Shown here piece after piece: positions 32,040 through 41,500 of a stretch of DNA of 41,500 bases. The notes below the pieces were generated by a model. That model was not told where the DNA came from and did no database searches. It saw only the letters and a list, made by a program, of their open reading frames with translations. The translations under genes were made by a program, and so were the position numbers. The stretch's first letter is position 1, and the number at the start of each line of letters is the position of its first letter. The DNA is from Cryptomeria japonica. Taxonomy: Eukaryota > Streptophyta > Pinopsida > Cupressales > Cupressaceae. The DNA lies in NCBI RefSeq assembly GCF_030272615.1, contig NC_081415.1:262262425-262303924 (forward strand), given 5' to 3'.

Positions 32040-32400
32040 TTGCCTAAGGATTAGAAGATATCCCCCCAAATTGGCTTTTGGCTACAAGACAACAAAGTCG
32101 GTTGGGTAAGCCTATGAATCCAGAGTGATAACTAAGTATTAAATTACTATATCATGCTTGGAAATAGACCTATGTGCAAGTTGTAACTATTGGCCTCATA
32201 TTCATTAATTGTAGAGTAGTCATTATGTCCCTAGTCATGACATATATGTTTGTACCAAGATCATTTAGGGCATTTTTGATAATGATGTCATTGATATGCA
32301 CATCTACAATAGGGCTACCAAGGTTTGAGTATTTAAGGACTACCAAGGTTCCTAACATGATATCAACTAGTTGTTCTCTGACATGGATAGTTTAAGGATA
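32040..32400 (-). pseudogene. Gypsy D protease
   Basis: Reads LKYSNLGSPIVDVHINDIIIKNALNDLGTNIYVMTRD and then LQLMNMRPIV. This is the retropepsin of Athila/Tat-like plant gypsy elements, where the active site is ALIDLGA-x-INVM; the Asp of NDLGTN (32246-32272) is kept. Downstream (about 32040-32080), the minus strand resembles the GGYLLILRQPWL block of the domain end. Confidence 0.75.
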
Positions 32401-32622
32401 TTTCTTCTTGCTTTGTGGATATTTAATACAAATCCTTGATGGCTTTGGTATAAATTGGTACATCTTTTATAGCTTGGATGATGAGAATATTTATGTAGAC
32501 ATCCTTCAACTATATTATAAGGTCAAACTTAGGCTCAGGGTGGTATTTCTTGACCTAGCAAACCTTTTTGGAAAAGGGGGTTCCCTATTTTTGAAATCAA
32601 CTTGTGATTGGCTCTATTTAGG

Positions 32623-33164
32623 CTATGTGTTGTTAGTGATGTTTATGATTAGTTCATCGTCATATAGTTCTCTAATTTGAGAAGATGCAAGACTAGCAAG
32701 AGTCTTTCCTGAGTAGAGGTGGACATCACTGATTTCAACTACATAGGTTGAATAATGGGTGGACTCATTAGAATGAGCGTGTTGAACAAGTTTGTTGTTA
32801 GGATTGAGAGGTGTAGGTTTAGCAGGAAATTGTAGTGCTCTTGGTTGTGCAGGAGCATGCATAATTTTATTTCACATAATGCCTTGCTGCTAAGGTAATA
32901 TGTTAGGCATGAGCGTAGGTTATTGGTTCAAAGGTTGTTGTTGTTGCAGGTAGAACATATTGGGTCATTGCCACCATTGGTTTCCTCTCCATGGTTGTGA
33001 CCATGGACTCTAAGGGGACTTCCATTGTTGATTATAGTTGGGACATTGAAATTGGGATTGTTGTGGCCATAACCCTTATTGTGGTATCCAATTGGATGAT
33101 GAGCTACCTTTCTATGGTTGATTAGACATTGAGTTCCAAAATGGATGATTCTAGTTAATAGCAT
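32623..33164 (-). pseudogene. Gypsy D Gag C-terminal region
   Basis: Two frames, 32928-33164 (His/Asn/Gly-rich, ending in NDPICSTCNNNNL) and 32623-32862 (PRALQFPAKPTPLNPNNKL...), lie between the capsid core and the protease. The asparagine- and proline-rich make-up is usual for the linker of this gypsy group. No proper zinc knuckle is visible. Confidence 0.5.
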
Positions 33165-33548
33165 TTAAATTGACTTTATTAAATGAAATATTACAACATA
33201 GGGGGTCTTGAGGCATACCTTTTTTGCCATGGCTTACGCTGAGTAATGCAGAGAAATTATCCCTCTCAATCTTCCAAGGCATGGAACTTTGGTTGTTTTT
33301 TCTTTTCTTTAGAGATAGGAGCAATCTTCGTGTGTTTTAATTGGTTTTCTTTCATTTAAAGCGAGTGCAACACTGTAAAAGAGTTACTTCGACTTTCTCT
33401 TGTTTCTTTTTTATATGTAGGGTATCCAATTGTGTGGAAAGATGATTGATAATGTCTTCATGTGAAGAGGAGATTGTTGAGATCAACTCTAACTATGCCA
33501 TTAGATGTCTTGGTAGTAGGCAAGATTCAAGCTCTTTTATTTTTTTCT

Positions 33549-33911
33549 TTAAAGTTGACCTAGAATAGCTCCTAGAAATCTTGCATATGTCATCAAATGA
33601 TACTTAAGAGATATCACCTTTTCCCAACTTGTAATAGCATTTCTGCCCAACCCCATAAACCATCTCAAGGCAGCATTATTCAAGGTTTCTAGGAAGAGTT
33701 TTAGTCTATGCGCATTAGTTGTGTAGCCATAGCTATGACACAAGACATCAACCTCAAATAGGAAAGTATAAGGGTCCTCTGTAATCAAACCATATAAATT
33801 AGGTAGAGTAGATGGAGGTATATTCTTGAGAGCAACAAATTGTACTTGGTCATGGATTGAGAACTCAAAATTGATTGGTTCCACAAGGTTCTTCAATTCC
33901 TCGTTAGTCAT
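33549..33911 (-). pseudogene. Gypsy D Gag capsid core
   Basis: Starts MTNEELKNLVEPINFEF. It then reads FVALKNIPPSTLPNLYGLITEDPYTFLFEVDVLC, then RLKLFLETLNNAALRWFMGLG and ITSWEKVISLKYH. This is the Retrotrans_gag core (LKLFxxTLxxAALRWFMGLG). The frame upstream of the ATG is open for about 25 codons (SYEEPQSRVAFTTTKETPFT) but lacks another ATG. The final part shifts frame after KYH. Confidence 0.88.
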
Positions 33912-34715
33912 TGTGAAGGGTGTTTCTTTTGTTGTTGTGAATGCTACTCGTGATTGGGGTTCCTCATAAGATGTTGAGTCCTTTGTTGTATTAAATATAT
34001 CATATACTCAAAAATCTCCTAAACTTAATTAAGGTTGGACTTTATACACATTCCCAAGAGAATGGGTTAATCATATCATAGAAACTGCTATGAACACTTG
34101 CCGATCCTCCCTAACATTGAGGATGACTTATTCTTCTATTAAATTGAAAGTAACAACTAAACTAACATGAGTCATAATCCTAATTGGACTCTTATTCAAA
34201 TGCAAAACCAAAAAGATAGGAAACGTGTGAGGATCAAATGAATGCCATAATAAAGCATGACACCACTAGTTTGCAAAAACCTTCATATCCTTCAAGTGCA
34301 TTTATTCATTAACAACAAGGTCAATAGAGCTCCTTAACAATTGTGTTTTGATACTTCTTGACTATTTCCTTATGGGTCGTAGGGAACATCCTACTTAGGT
34401 TGTGGGCAAGTAATCATTTCTTTAACTACAAGTTAGTATCTTAAAATAAGCATTCATCCACATTATCACCATTTATAACATTATATGATTATATTAGTCA
34501 TGAATATTCACAAAACACATTCAATCATTGCATGACATATATCACTTATAAGTTAAAACAAGGTTTAGGATGAAATCAAGTAAAAATATATAAATGTCTT
34601 GTGAAGATGAAATAAAATAGATAAAACAATATCATTTCTAAAGTCCATCTTGATAAACAAAACTAATTAATTTTACGTTCAAAAAAGAAGAATAATCCTA
34701 ACGTAACACTAAATA
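33912..34715 (-). other. Probable leader of gypsy D, no gene seen
   Basis: Lies just 5' of the D gag, AT-rich and without coding frames. No PBS or LTR end of D could be fixed. Solo LTR F begins at 34721. Confidence 0.4.
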
Positions 34716-34720
34716 CTAGA
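34716..34720. repeat. Target-site duplication CTAGA of F (partner 36616-36620)
   Basis: CTAGA directly precedes the TGTAG start and directly follows the CATCA end of F. Confidence 0.82.
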
Positions 34721-35000
34721 TGTAGTCACATAAATCTGTCCACTTAATTAAATGAATACTTAGTATTTATTTGATTATTTAACCATCAATTAATAATTAA
34801 TTAAATTAATATTTAATTAATTCATCTTAACCCTATTCTCCTATTAATTAAATAAATTATTCAATTTATTTGATTTAATTCACTTAACCAAATTCAGACC
34901 ATTAATTAAATAAATAAATCATATTTATTTAATTAAATCTTCTCTCACATTTAAATAAATTAATATTTATTTAAAACCCCCAAAATCCCACCTCTCACAT

Positions 35001-35280
35001 TTAAATAAATAAATCATTTATTTAAATCACCTTTATCCTCCACCCACTTGCATTTTCCTACAAATGCAAGTTGCACAATTATTTTAAATAAATAATTTAT
35101 TTAAATCACCTTTATCCTCCACCCACTTGCATTTTCCTACAAATGCAAGTTGCAAAACAATTTTAAATAAATCATTTATTTAAATCACCTTTATCCTCCA
35201 CCCACTTGTATTTTCCTACAAAAGCAAGTTGCACAACTATTTTAAATAAATTATTTATTTAAAATCCTATTTATCCTCAC
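35001..35280. repeat. 79-bp tandem repeat, about 3.5 units, inside LTR F
   Basis: The sequence TTTAAATCACCTTTATCC or its variant starts at 35021, 35100, 35179 and 35258, exactly 79 bp apart. Each full unit has two inverted repeats: AAATAAATCATTTATTT (or a variant), and ACTTGCATTT with AAATGCAAGT six bases later. The last unit is cut off by other sequence. Confidence 0.92.
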
Positions 35281-35284
35281 CCAC

Positions 35285-35450
35285 TTGAAACCTTTAATGG
35301 TTTCCCTTAAAATAGTCAAACTTGATGGCTTTAAAGTCTTCAAACTTGATGGCTTCCTTCTATAATCTTCTTAAGACTTTAATGGTTTTCCTTAAAGTCT
35401 TCAAGCCTTTAATGGTTTCCCTCAAAGTCTTCAAGCATTTTAATGCTTTA
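35285..35450. repeat. Short degenerate repeats in LTR F
   Basis: CTTTAATGGTTTCCCTTAAA and CTTCAAACTTGATGGCTT variants recur four to five times at about 30-40-bp spacing. Confidence 0.6.
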
Positions 35451-36189
35451 TCTTCATTTTTCTCATTTAAATAAATTAATATTTATTTGAATATTTATCC
35501 AAATGCAAATTACACCATTTAATTGAAATAAATGATTTTATTTTAATTGAAAATACCAAAATTTCTCCCACTTGCATTTTCCTACAAAATCCACTTGTAT
35601 GCCTAAACCCCTTCTAGATTCTTCTAAACCCTTCCTAATTAGCCTAATCCATCCCCTAAATATTGTCACATTCCTAAGCAAATTGGAGTCACTTCTCAAA
35701 GACTCCAAAGTCTTTGAAAAACAATTAATGCTTTGTGTGTTCAACAAATTAACCCTCAAAGTCTTGGATAACCTTTGAAAGCTTTCAACCTTCAACCACT
35801 TAATCCCCAAAGTCTCCAATAACCATTAATGGTTACCTCAAACCCTCCCACATGGTTAAAACATTTGTTTTGACTCAACCTCTACCCAACCCAAAGGTCT
35901 CATCAAGCCTTTAATGCTTTGACCATGATTATCTCTTAAACATTTGCACAAAGGTTTATCCTTGGATTAACTCTTAATCCAGTGGGTAATCTTAATTTAG
36001 ACTTGACCCTTACCTTCTAGATAACCATGAGGTCTTCTCAGGCCTTTAATGCCTCCAACCTCTTCTCTCAACCCAATCCTATGTTGAAACTTGTCACCAT
36101 TTTATTGGTGCCAATTGTGCACATGGATCCCCAACTTTCAATCCTAACCCTTGTTAAGATTGCTCAATCTTAACCCTTCATTTCCCTAT

Positions 36190-36206
36190 TTCTTCTATAA
36201 ATAGAA
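36190..36206 (+). promoter_or_regulatory. Candidate TATA box of LTR F
   Basis: TTCTTCTATAAATAGAACCC, a good plant TATA context, about 1470 bp into the LTR and 410 bp from its end. Confidence 0.5.
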
Positions 36207-36620
36207 CCCTTCTCCTCAAGCAAAAGAGAAGCATTTTAGAGTATTGTTGTTATACTGGCATTAGCATAGAGCTTTCTCATAGCATCACTATCTACTCTTG
36301 CATAGTATTTGTTTATCATATTCAACCATCTTGAATCTCCATATGGTATCCATGGCTAGTGCTAAAAGCTGAGAGCTACACTCATTTGGGACTTGGAGAG
36401 GGGAGAAACAAGGGAGAAGCATCAAAAGGCATCATGGAAGCATCTTAGGGAGGCTCTTCTCCTTTCTTTTATTTTGTTAAACTTCTTTCATGCTTTTTGA
36501 AATCTCTCTTGATATGTTTGGAATGGTTTTTAGTTCTTTGTTTTGTTTTTATGGTTGAAACTAACTTATTAACATTGAACTTTGTTGTTGCCTTGTCCCC
36601 ATTTCCATGACATCACTAGA

Positions 36621-36670
36621 TGTATTGTAATTAGCTTTACTTATATGTATTGCAATTAGCTTTACTTCTA
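36621..36670. repeat. 25-bp tandem duplication right of F
   Basis: TGTATTGTAATTAGCTTTAC followed by TTATA, then the same 25 bp again with three changes (36646-36670). Confidence 0.85.
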
Positions 36671-36724
36671 TGAACACTACTATTACCCTCACCTATGACT
36701 ATGTCTTGTTTCTTATTTTACCAA

Positions 36725-37310
36725 ATTTAAAATCCAATTAACAATATAACTTAAAACGCCATAGATATTACTTGAAAATCCTATTAACAATATAACTTAA
36801 TTATTCTGAGAGGCATCTACAATGACATCAAAATGTCTGTAAACAAAATCTATTTTTGAAACAATTTGACATGCAAATGACGGGTAAATGCATGAAATAT
36901 GTCATGTTTCAATTTTTGTGGAGGTGTTATTTTATTACTCCAAATAAAATAGAACCCTCGCCACTTGTCTCCAACTAGATTCACAACTTTTTGCATGTAG
37001 CAGTTTAATGGATTTGTATTTTTGGTGTTTAGTATTTTATAAGAACATTTATTTTATAAATGATTCTCTTCTAATATAAGATATCTCTCGGCATATTTTA
37101 CATATATTTTTTAAATATAGGTATTACTAGTTTAACTGCATAGATATATAAAATAGTATAAACCCCATTAATAGTATAACTTAAAACCCCATAAACACTA
37201 TAATGTAAAACCCCATAGATATATCTTAAACTAACCTAACCTAAAACCCTGTTAACAATATAATTTAAAGTCTCTTAAATATAACTTTAAACCCCATAGA
37301 TATGCATTGA
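36725..37310. repeat. Degenerate repeat of TAACAATATAACTTAAAACCCC type
   Basis: Blocks such as TTAACAATATAACTTAAAA and AAAACCCCATAGATAT recur near 36735, 36780, 37160, 37190, 37215, 37250 and 37290. The run is broken by unrelated sequence at about 36800-37130. It looks like an old short-period tandem array. Confidence 0.5.
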
Positions 37311-38690
37311 GAAGTAGAAATTGTATAATTTACTAAGAACAAACTTGGTAGAACATTGCATGACACTTACAACACTTAAATGACACTTACAATAGTAAAC
37401 AACATTTACAATATTAAATGGGCAATCATGGAGAGGGGCTTTTGTCCAAGTATGGGATAGTGGATAGCAACAATATTTAGCTGATTAAAAGTGAAAAACA
37501 ATTAAAAAATATTCAATCTTATACCAATTATTTTTATTCAAATTTAAAACCTTAATGAGAATATTTTTTTAAAATCAATTGGTAAAAGAACCCATTAAAT
37601 CGATTACAATGATGTTTGAACAAAACATTTATTTTCATCTCAATTTTATTGTGCTTATGAAAACTTTTTTTTGGGTGTTCATAAACATGACACAAAACAT
37701 ATTAAAAATATCAATACAAAAGCACCCACAAAGCAACAAAACTTTCAACGTATAGGAAATGTGTGAAACTTTCATCATATAAGCATCCACAAAATAACAA
37801 AACCTTCAAGAAGATGATTAGAGTGCACAACAAACAAAATTAAATGCAACAACTATAAGTGAAAGAATGAGAAAAAAGAAAGTAGAATGGTAGCCTTAGT
37901 GAGGATTGGGATCCTCACTAGGGTCAAATGGAAGACAACAAGCTACTAGGATTGTCTGCAATGTGTTGACACAACCACGCCCCCAAAAAATCTGCGAGAT
38001 TTTTAATGGTGGAAGCACCTAAAAAATGTTAATTAATAGTAGAACCAAAAAAATTACGAGGAGAATGAAGTGCAAAAAAGACAGGTTTGGAAGACTACCT
38101 TTAGTTGCTGAGAGAATATTTGCAAGCCAAGGAAAGGTTAATGTCAAGCGTATGAAAAAAATCCAAAGGTTGCATGAAGTCGAAGATTTTTTGGTGTGGG
38201 AATAACAGTTCGAGTGAATCAACCAAACATGTTCTTGAGGTAAAGGTCATGAACACCCCAAAATATGTGTGAAGGGAGGGAAAGTTGGTGTGATGTGCAA
38301 TGAAAAGAAGCATTCAATGAACCTTGTGTTGGATATTGTGCGCTAAACTAGTCAAATAAATGAAAAGGGAAACGTAGTTAATGTGGTTGGCTGGAAGAGA
38401 ATGAGGAGGCAACATGTGCTCAATGTAGAGAGTGACACACTACTTAGAAACAACAAAAGAATCCACTACCACCAACATGCCATGCCACTGGCTACGGTGG
38501 ATCCACCCCATGAATGATCATCTAACTAAACGACCAAATTTTGAACACCTTGGACAAATTGGGCTTTCACACGTGACATATTGTCTTTAAAAAAACTAAA
38601 TAGATAAATAGATTTTTTACGCTGAAGGCATCTCCTACTATGAAATGCACCGAGCTAAATTTGGGCATCAATGATCCAAACTATTTGAGA
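37311..38690. other. 1.4 kb without recognised gene
   Basis: The first 500 bp are AT-rich. From 37860 composition is more balanced. Minus-strand frames at 38019-38222 and 38101-38313 overlap, and no motif was recognised. It could be an old decayed gene or element. Confidence 0.35.
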
Positions 38691-38959
38691 GAAGGTGCAA
38701 GATGATGCAAGCCATCTTGACCATCGATACATCCAAATAGTCGTTGCTTGCAACTTGCCTGCCGAGTCTCTGATAGTACTAGTATCGGCGTCAGAGATTA
38801 AAATGTTTTCTCATCATCATTTATTTCAATCAACAACTTGTCATGTACGGTTTGTAGAAGGCCTATGCTTCCCTATGGATTTGATGATTCCTTCCCACGA
38901 AGCACACACAATCTGGAGCCTTTTCTTCTGCCCGTCATATCGCCAACTCTCACAAACAA

Positions 38960-39575
38960 GTTCCCAACACCAGCATTTTCATTTGCAGCGGCCTGTACTG
39001 AAATGTTAGCTTTCGAATAGGGTATAGACGTCCATCGTTTCTGTTGGAAATGTGTTGGTAGACATATATATAAAATGTGGAGCATGGACAAGGCACATGA
39101 AATGTTTGACAGGGTGCCTCACCTCAAAGAAATGTGATCTCGTTTGCTGCTATGATTGCAAGATATGCCCAAAATGTGTTTGCTGATAAGGATTTAGAAA
39201 CCTTCAATCTAATGTAACTGGGACATATTAATCCAGAGGCGGCAATCTCTACCAGTGTCAAAATGGGAGCTTTAGAATGGGATATGGACTTCCACCGCAT
39301 GATAAAAGAGAGGATTTTGCCAGATGCTATAGACGTGTAAGCATAGACAAAACACCTGAGTTGTTTGATAGAAAGCCTCCAGGAATTGTTTACAAAATGC
39401 CATGATTATAGGATATGCAAAATGTGGGCAACTGAACTGTTTGACAGAATACCTCAAAACACATTGTTCTAGTGGAATGCCCTGGTTGCAAGATATTAGC
39501 AAAATTGGTTTGTAGAAAAGGGTTAAAATACATCCGAAGCCCAGCCACATTGGAATGTGAAGACACTTTTGGAGG
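38960..39575 (+). pseudogene. PLS-type pentatricopeptide repeat (PPR) gene fragment
   Basis: Plus strand, across several frames. It reads TPAFSFAAACTEMLAFE, stop, GIDVH; then VLVDIYIKCG and, after a one-base loss, MDKAHEMFDRVPH. Next come SFAAMIARYAQN, LETFNLM, stop, LGHINPEAAISTSVKMGALEW, DMDFHRMIKERILPDAIDV, NAMIIGYAKCGQ and ELFDRIPQNT, then WNALVARY. This is the PLS module order of plant organelle RNA-binding and editing factors (VDMYxKCGxxxxAxxxFDxMP, then WxxMIxxYxQNG). At least five stops and shifts; both ends fade. There is no nearby intact PPR gene. Confidence 0.8.
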
Positions 39576-39599
39576 GTGATCTCCTTTAACATTTTTGGA

Positions 39600-41150
39600 A
39601 AACCTTTAAGATAAAGCCAACAAACTATTAAGGCATTTAAATTTTTTTTAAAAAATTACAAATTATTTACAAAGTAGAAGGCATCCATAGCAAATCACCA
39701 CCATGAGTCACTTGCTTCATCATTGGAAGATATTATTGATGAGTCAAATTCATCGATGAAATATTCATACAAATTCATGTCACCTATTTTATCAGACAAA
39801 TATATCCTACAATGCAACATAGCTAACAAAAGGTTAGATATGTGTTCCGTTTACCAATCCCAAAACCAATACATCTATTGAACATTATGATTTCAATATT
39901 ATTCTTGCTTGTGATTTTCTTTGATATCATTAATTTCTAATGAATGCAAATCTTGCATAGCCTAAATAGATAGAATTAATCCTAATAGTTGGAATGTCTT
40001 CAACGTGTTTAACAATTGGTACCATACTCATCCAATGCATAGTAGAACATATCCCAAATATAATTTTCACCAAATGAGTTTGATATCGTGCAGTTTATTC
40101 ACACATGCAACATGACCATACATATTCAATGCATTTTGAAGCATAATAGTGATTCTCAAATGTTGGCCAAACATGATTTAAATTATACCATCTAAAAAGG
40201 AGAAATCTTAAATATATTGTGCCTTCCAAAGGTTGTTTTTAGAAAAATTCCTTTGTTGAATGAGCAAACATAATTTAAATTGGATTTATATGTTTGACCA
40301 AAGTAATTTATTTCTTCTTCCAACAACTAAGTTGGTACAACACATACTTTACCTTACACTACACTACTTTGCATCCAAAACTATGATGTACAATACTGAA
40401 TATAAATACAACTATAATACAATAATGCATAAACTAAAACCCCATAGACCAAATTGTAGAGTAAAAATATAGTCAAATTCCAATGGGATTCACTTTGTAC
40501 ACTGAAATCATTGCCTGTTGAGAAATTTCATTCATCAAAACATCAACAATCTGAGAATGTTTTATTTCTTGCAAATAGGGGTGTGAAATGCTCAAAGAAA
40601 AATTAAATCTTTATCAAGTATGAGTGCTTTTGGTGTCTAAGACTTGAAACTTTTCTTATAGTTTTTTATATAAATTTTAATATTTATTTAATACAATATT
40701 ACTTCCATTTTAAAGAAAAAGCACAACCATATTGAAAAGAAAAAATATTATCATATTTTGACTTTAAATTCAACATGATAGTTGTACAAAAGAATGGTCA
40801 ATCATGCAATCAATTTTATTCTTTTGCACTATTAGTGATGAATGTTTGTTAATAAATAAATTTATATGATTATTTTTATTTAATTTATTATATCTAAGGT
40901 TTTAGGATCTATAATTGATAGGCATTTCTAATCATACAAGAATCTTGAAGATATCTTAATCATCTATGACTACAAAGTGCATTTAGTTGTCATTGGTCAA
41001 TGCATAGTGTGATTGTAATAGTCATGTTCCATGAGACATTCTCGCCAACCAAGATTAAACCACAATTGCACCTTACTATTAAAAACAATTTGATGCAAAC
41101 TATTGTCACCTAAATACAATTCTCCTCCATCAGAAATATATATTCATCTA
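39600..41150. other. 1.5 kb AT-rich stretch without recognised gene
   Basis: No frame above 70 codons and no motif. The 70-codon frame at 40260-40472 has no family likeness. Confidence 0.4.
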
Positions 41151-41154
41151 TATC

Positions 41155-41500
41155 CTTTCCCCTATCCTTTTCTACTCTCTCTATTTATCTCTTCTTCTCC
41201 CTCACTCCCTCTCTCCCCCTCTACCTCTCCCTCTCCCTCTCCATCTATATCTCTATCTTAATATATTTCTCTCTATCTCTCTCCCCTATCTCTATCTCGT
41301 TACCTCTCCATATCACTCCATCTTTCTATATCTCTTGAATTATCCTTTAGCATCCCTCTACTTTTGTCCTTCTCTCTCACTCTATATATTGACCCTTTCA
41401 ATCTTTATCTATCCCCTCCCCTCTTTCTCTCTCTCTCTCCCTTTCATCTACTTCTCCATCTCCATCTCTATCCCCTATCTCTCTTGCTCATCCCCTCTCT
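41155..41500. repeat. Pyrimidine-rich low-complexity tract
   Basis: Nearly pure C/T on the plus strand with CTCTCT, CCCTCTCC and TATCTC blocks, running to the window edge. It is simple-sequence DNA, imperfect throughout. Confidence 0.85.

Larger units (their letters stand above)
34721..36615 (+). mobile_element. Solo LTR F (1895 bp)
   Basis: Starts TGTAGTCACATAAATC and ends CCATGACATCA. It is bounded by CTAGA at 34716-34720 and 36616-36620. The flanks join as AATACTAGATGTATTG. It has no coding capacity: a 93-codon minus frame at 35538-35819 is not supported. It is rich in AAATAAATTAATATTTATTT blocks and has a 79-bp tandem array and short TTTAATGG repeats (35290-35460). A TATA-like box at about 36194 sets the plus orientation. 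Confidence 0.82.

Noticed and set aside
37160-37310. Telomere-like repeat (AAACCCC)
   Set aside because: Spacing and sequence differ from the plant telomere repeat CCCTAAA, and units are 25-35 bp apart and degenerate.
1-41500. CRISPR arrays, bacterial operons, tRNA or rRNA genes
   Set aside because: No regularly spaced short repeats with unique spacers, no prokaryotic gene layout, and no tRNA or rRNA-like sequence apart from tRNA-complementary primer sites.

Overview
This is nuclear DNA of a plant with a large, repeat-rich genome. It is AT-rich, with no operons and no intact cellular gene. It is made mostly of old, mutated LTR retrotransposons of the Ty1/copia and Ty3/gypsy superfamilies, many nested inside one another. 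The only traces of cellular genes are a broken PLS-type PPR gene and a split ankyrin/PGG-domain gene. The age and nesting of the elements and the style of the PPR and gypsy proteins suggest a gymnosperm such as a conifer. That is an inference; no taxon marker was seen.

Left stack (1-10345). A minus-strand copia gag gene (call it H) starts near 10309 and continues at 421 to 1. It was split by a solo LTR (B, 427-9730, target duplication ATTAG). The solo LTR was then split by a complete gypsy element (A, 721-8539, target duplication CATAT). Removing both insertions puts the H gag reading frame back in register across the junction. Element A has two LTRs, a PBS-like site, a polypurine tract, gag and protease, but no reverse transcriptase, RNase H or integrase.

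Middle (10346-16371). This part is mostly unrecognised AT-rich DNA. It holds an ankyrin fragment on the minus strand facing a PGG-domain membrane fragment on the plus strand (11819-12660), and a copia-type LTR with its primer-binding site (E, 15821-16371).

Right stack (16372-33911). A minus-strand, once autonomous gypsy element (D: gag, protease, RT, RNase H, integrase) was split near the end of its integrase by a second gypsy element that also lacks RT (C, 16741-29108, target duplication TAAAT). The 5' LTR of C holds a copia element (G, 17409-25853) arranged LTR - gag-pol - LTR - truncated gag. The join from G back into the C LTR is irregular: 265 bp of that LTR are present on both sides of G.

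Right end (33912-41500). This part holds the D leader, a solo LTR (F, 34721-36615, target duplication CTAGA) with a 79-bp tandem repeat, a degenerate short-period repeat, the PPR pseudogene (about 38960-39575) and a terminal pyrimidine-rich tract. Nothing in the window looks like a working gene system. The main interest is the insertion history, two gag-protease-only gypsy families, the odd copia partial dimer, and a nonsense-mutation pattern that fits cytosine-methylation decay.
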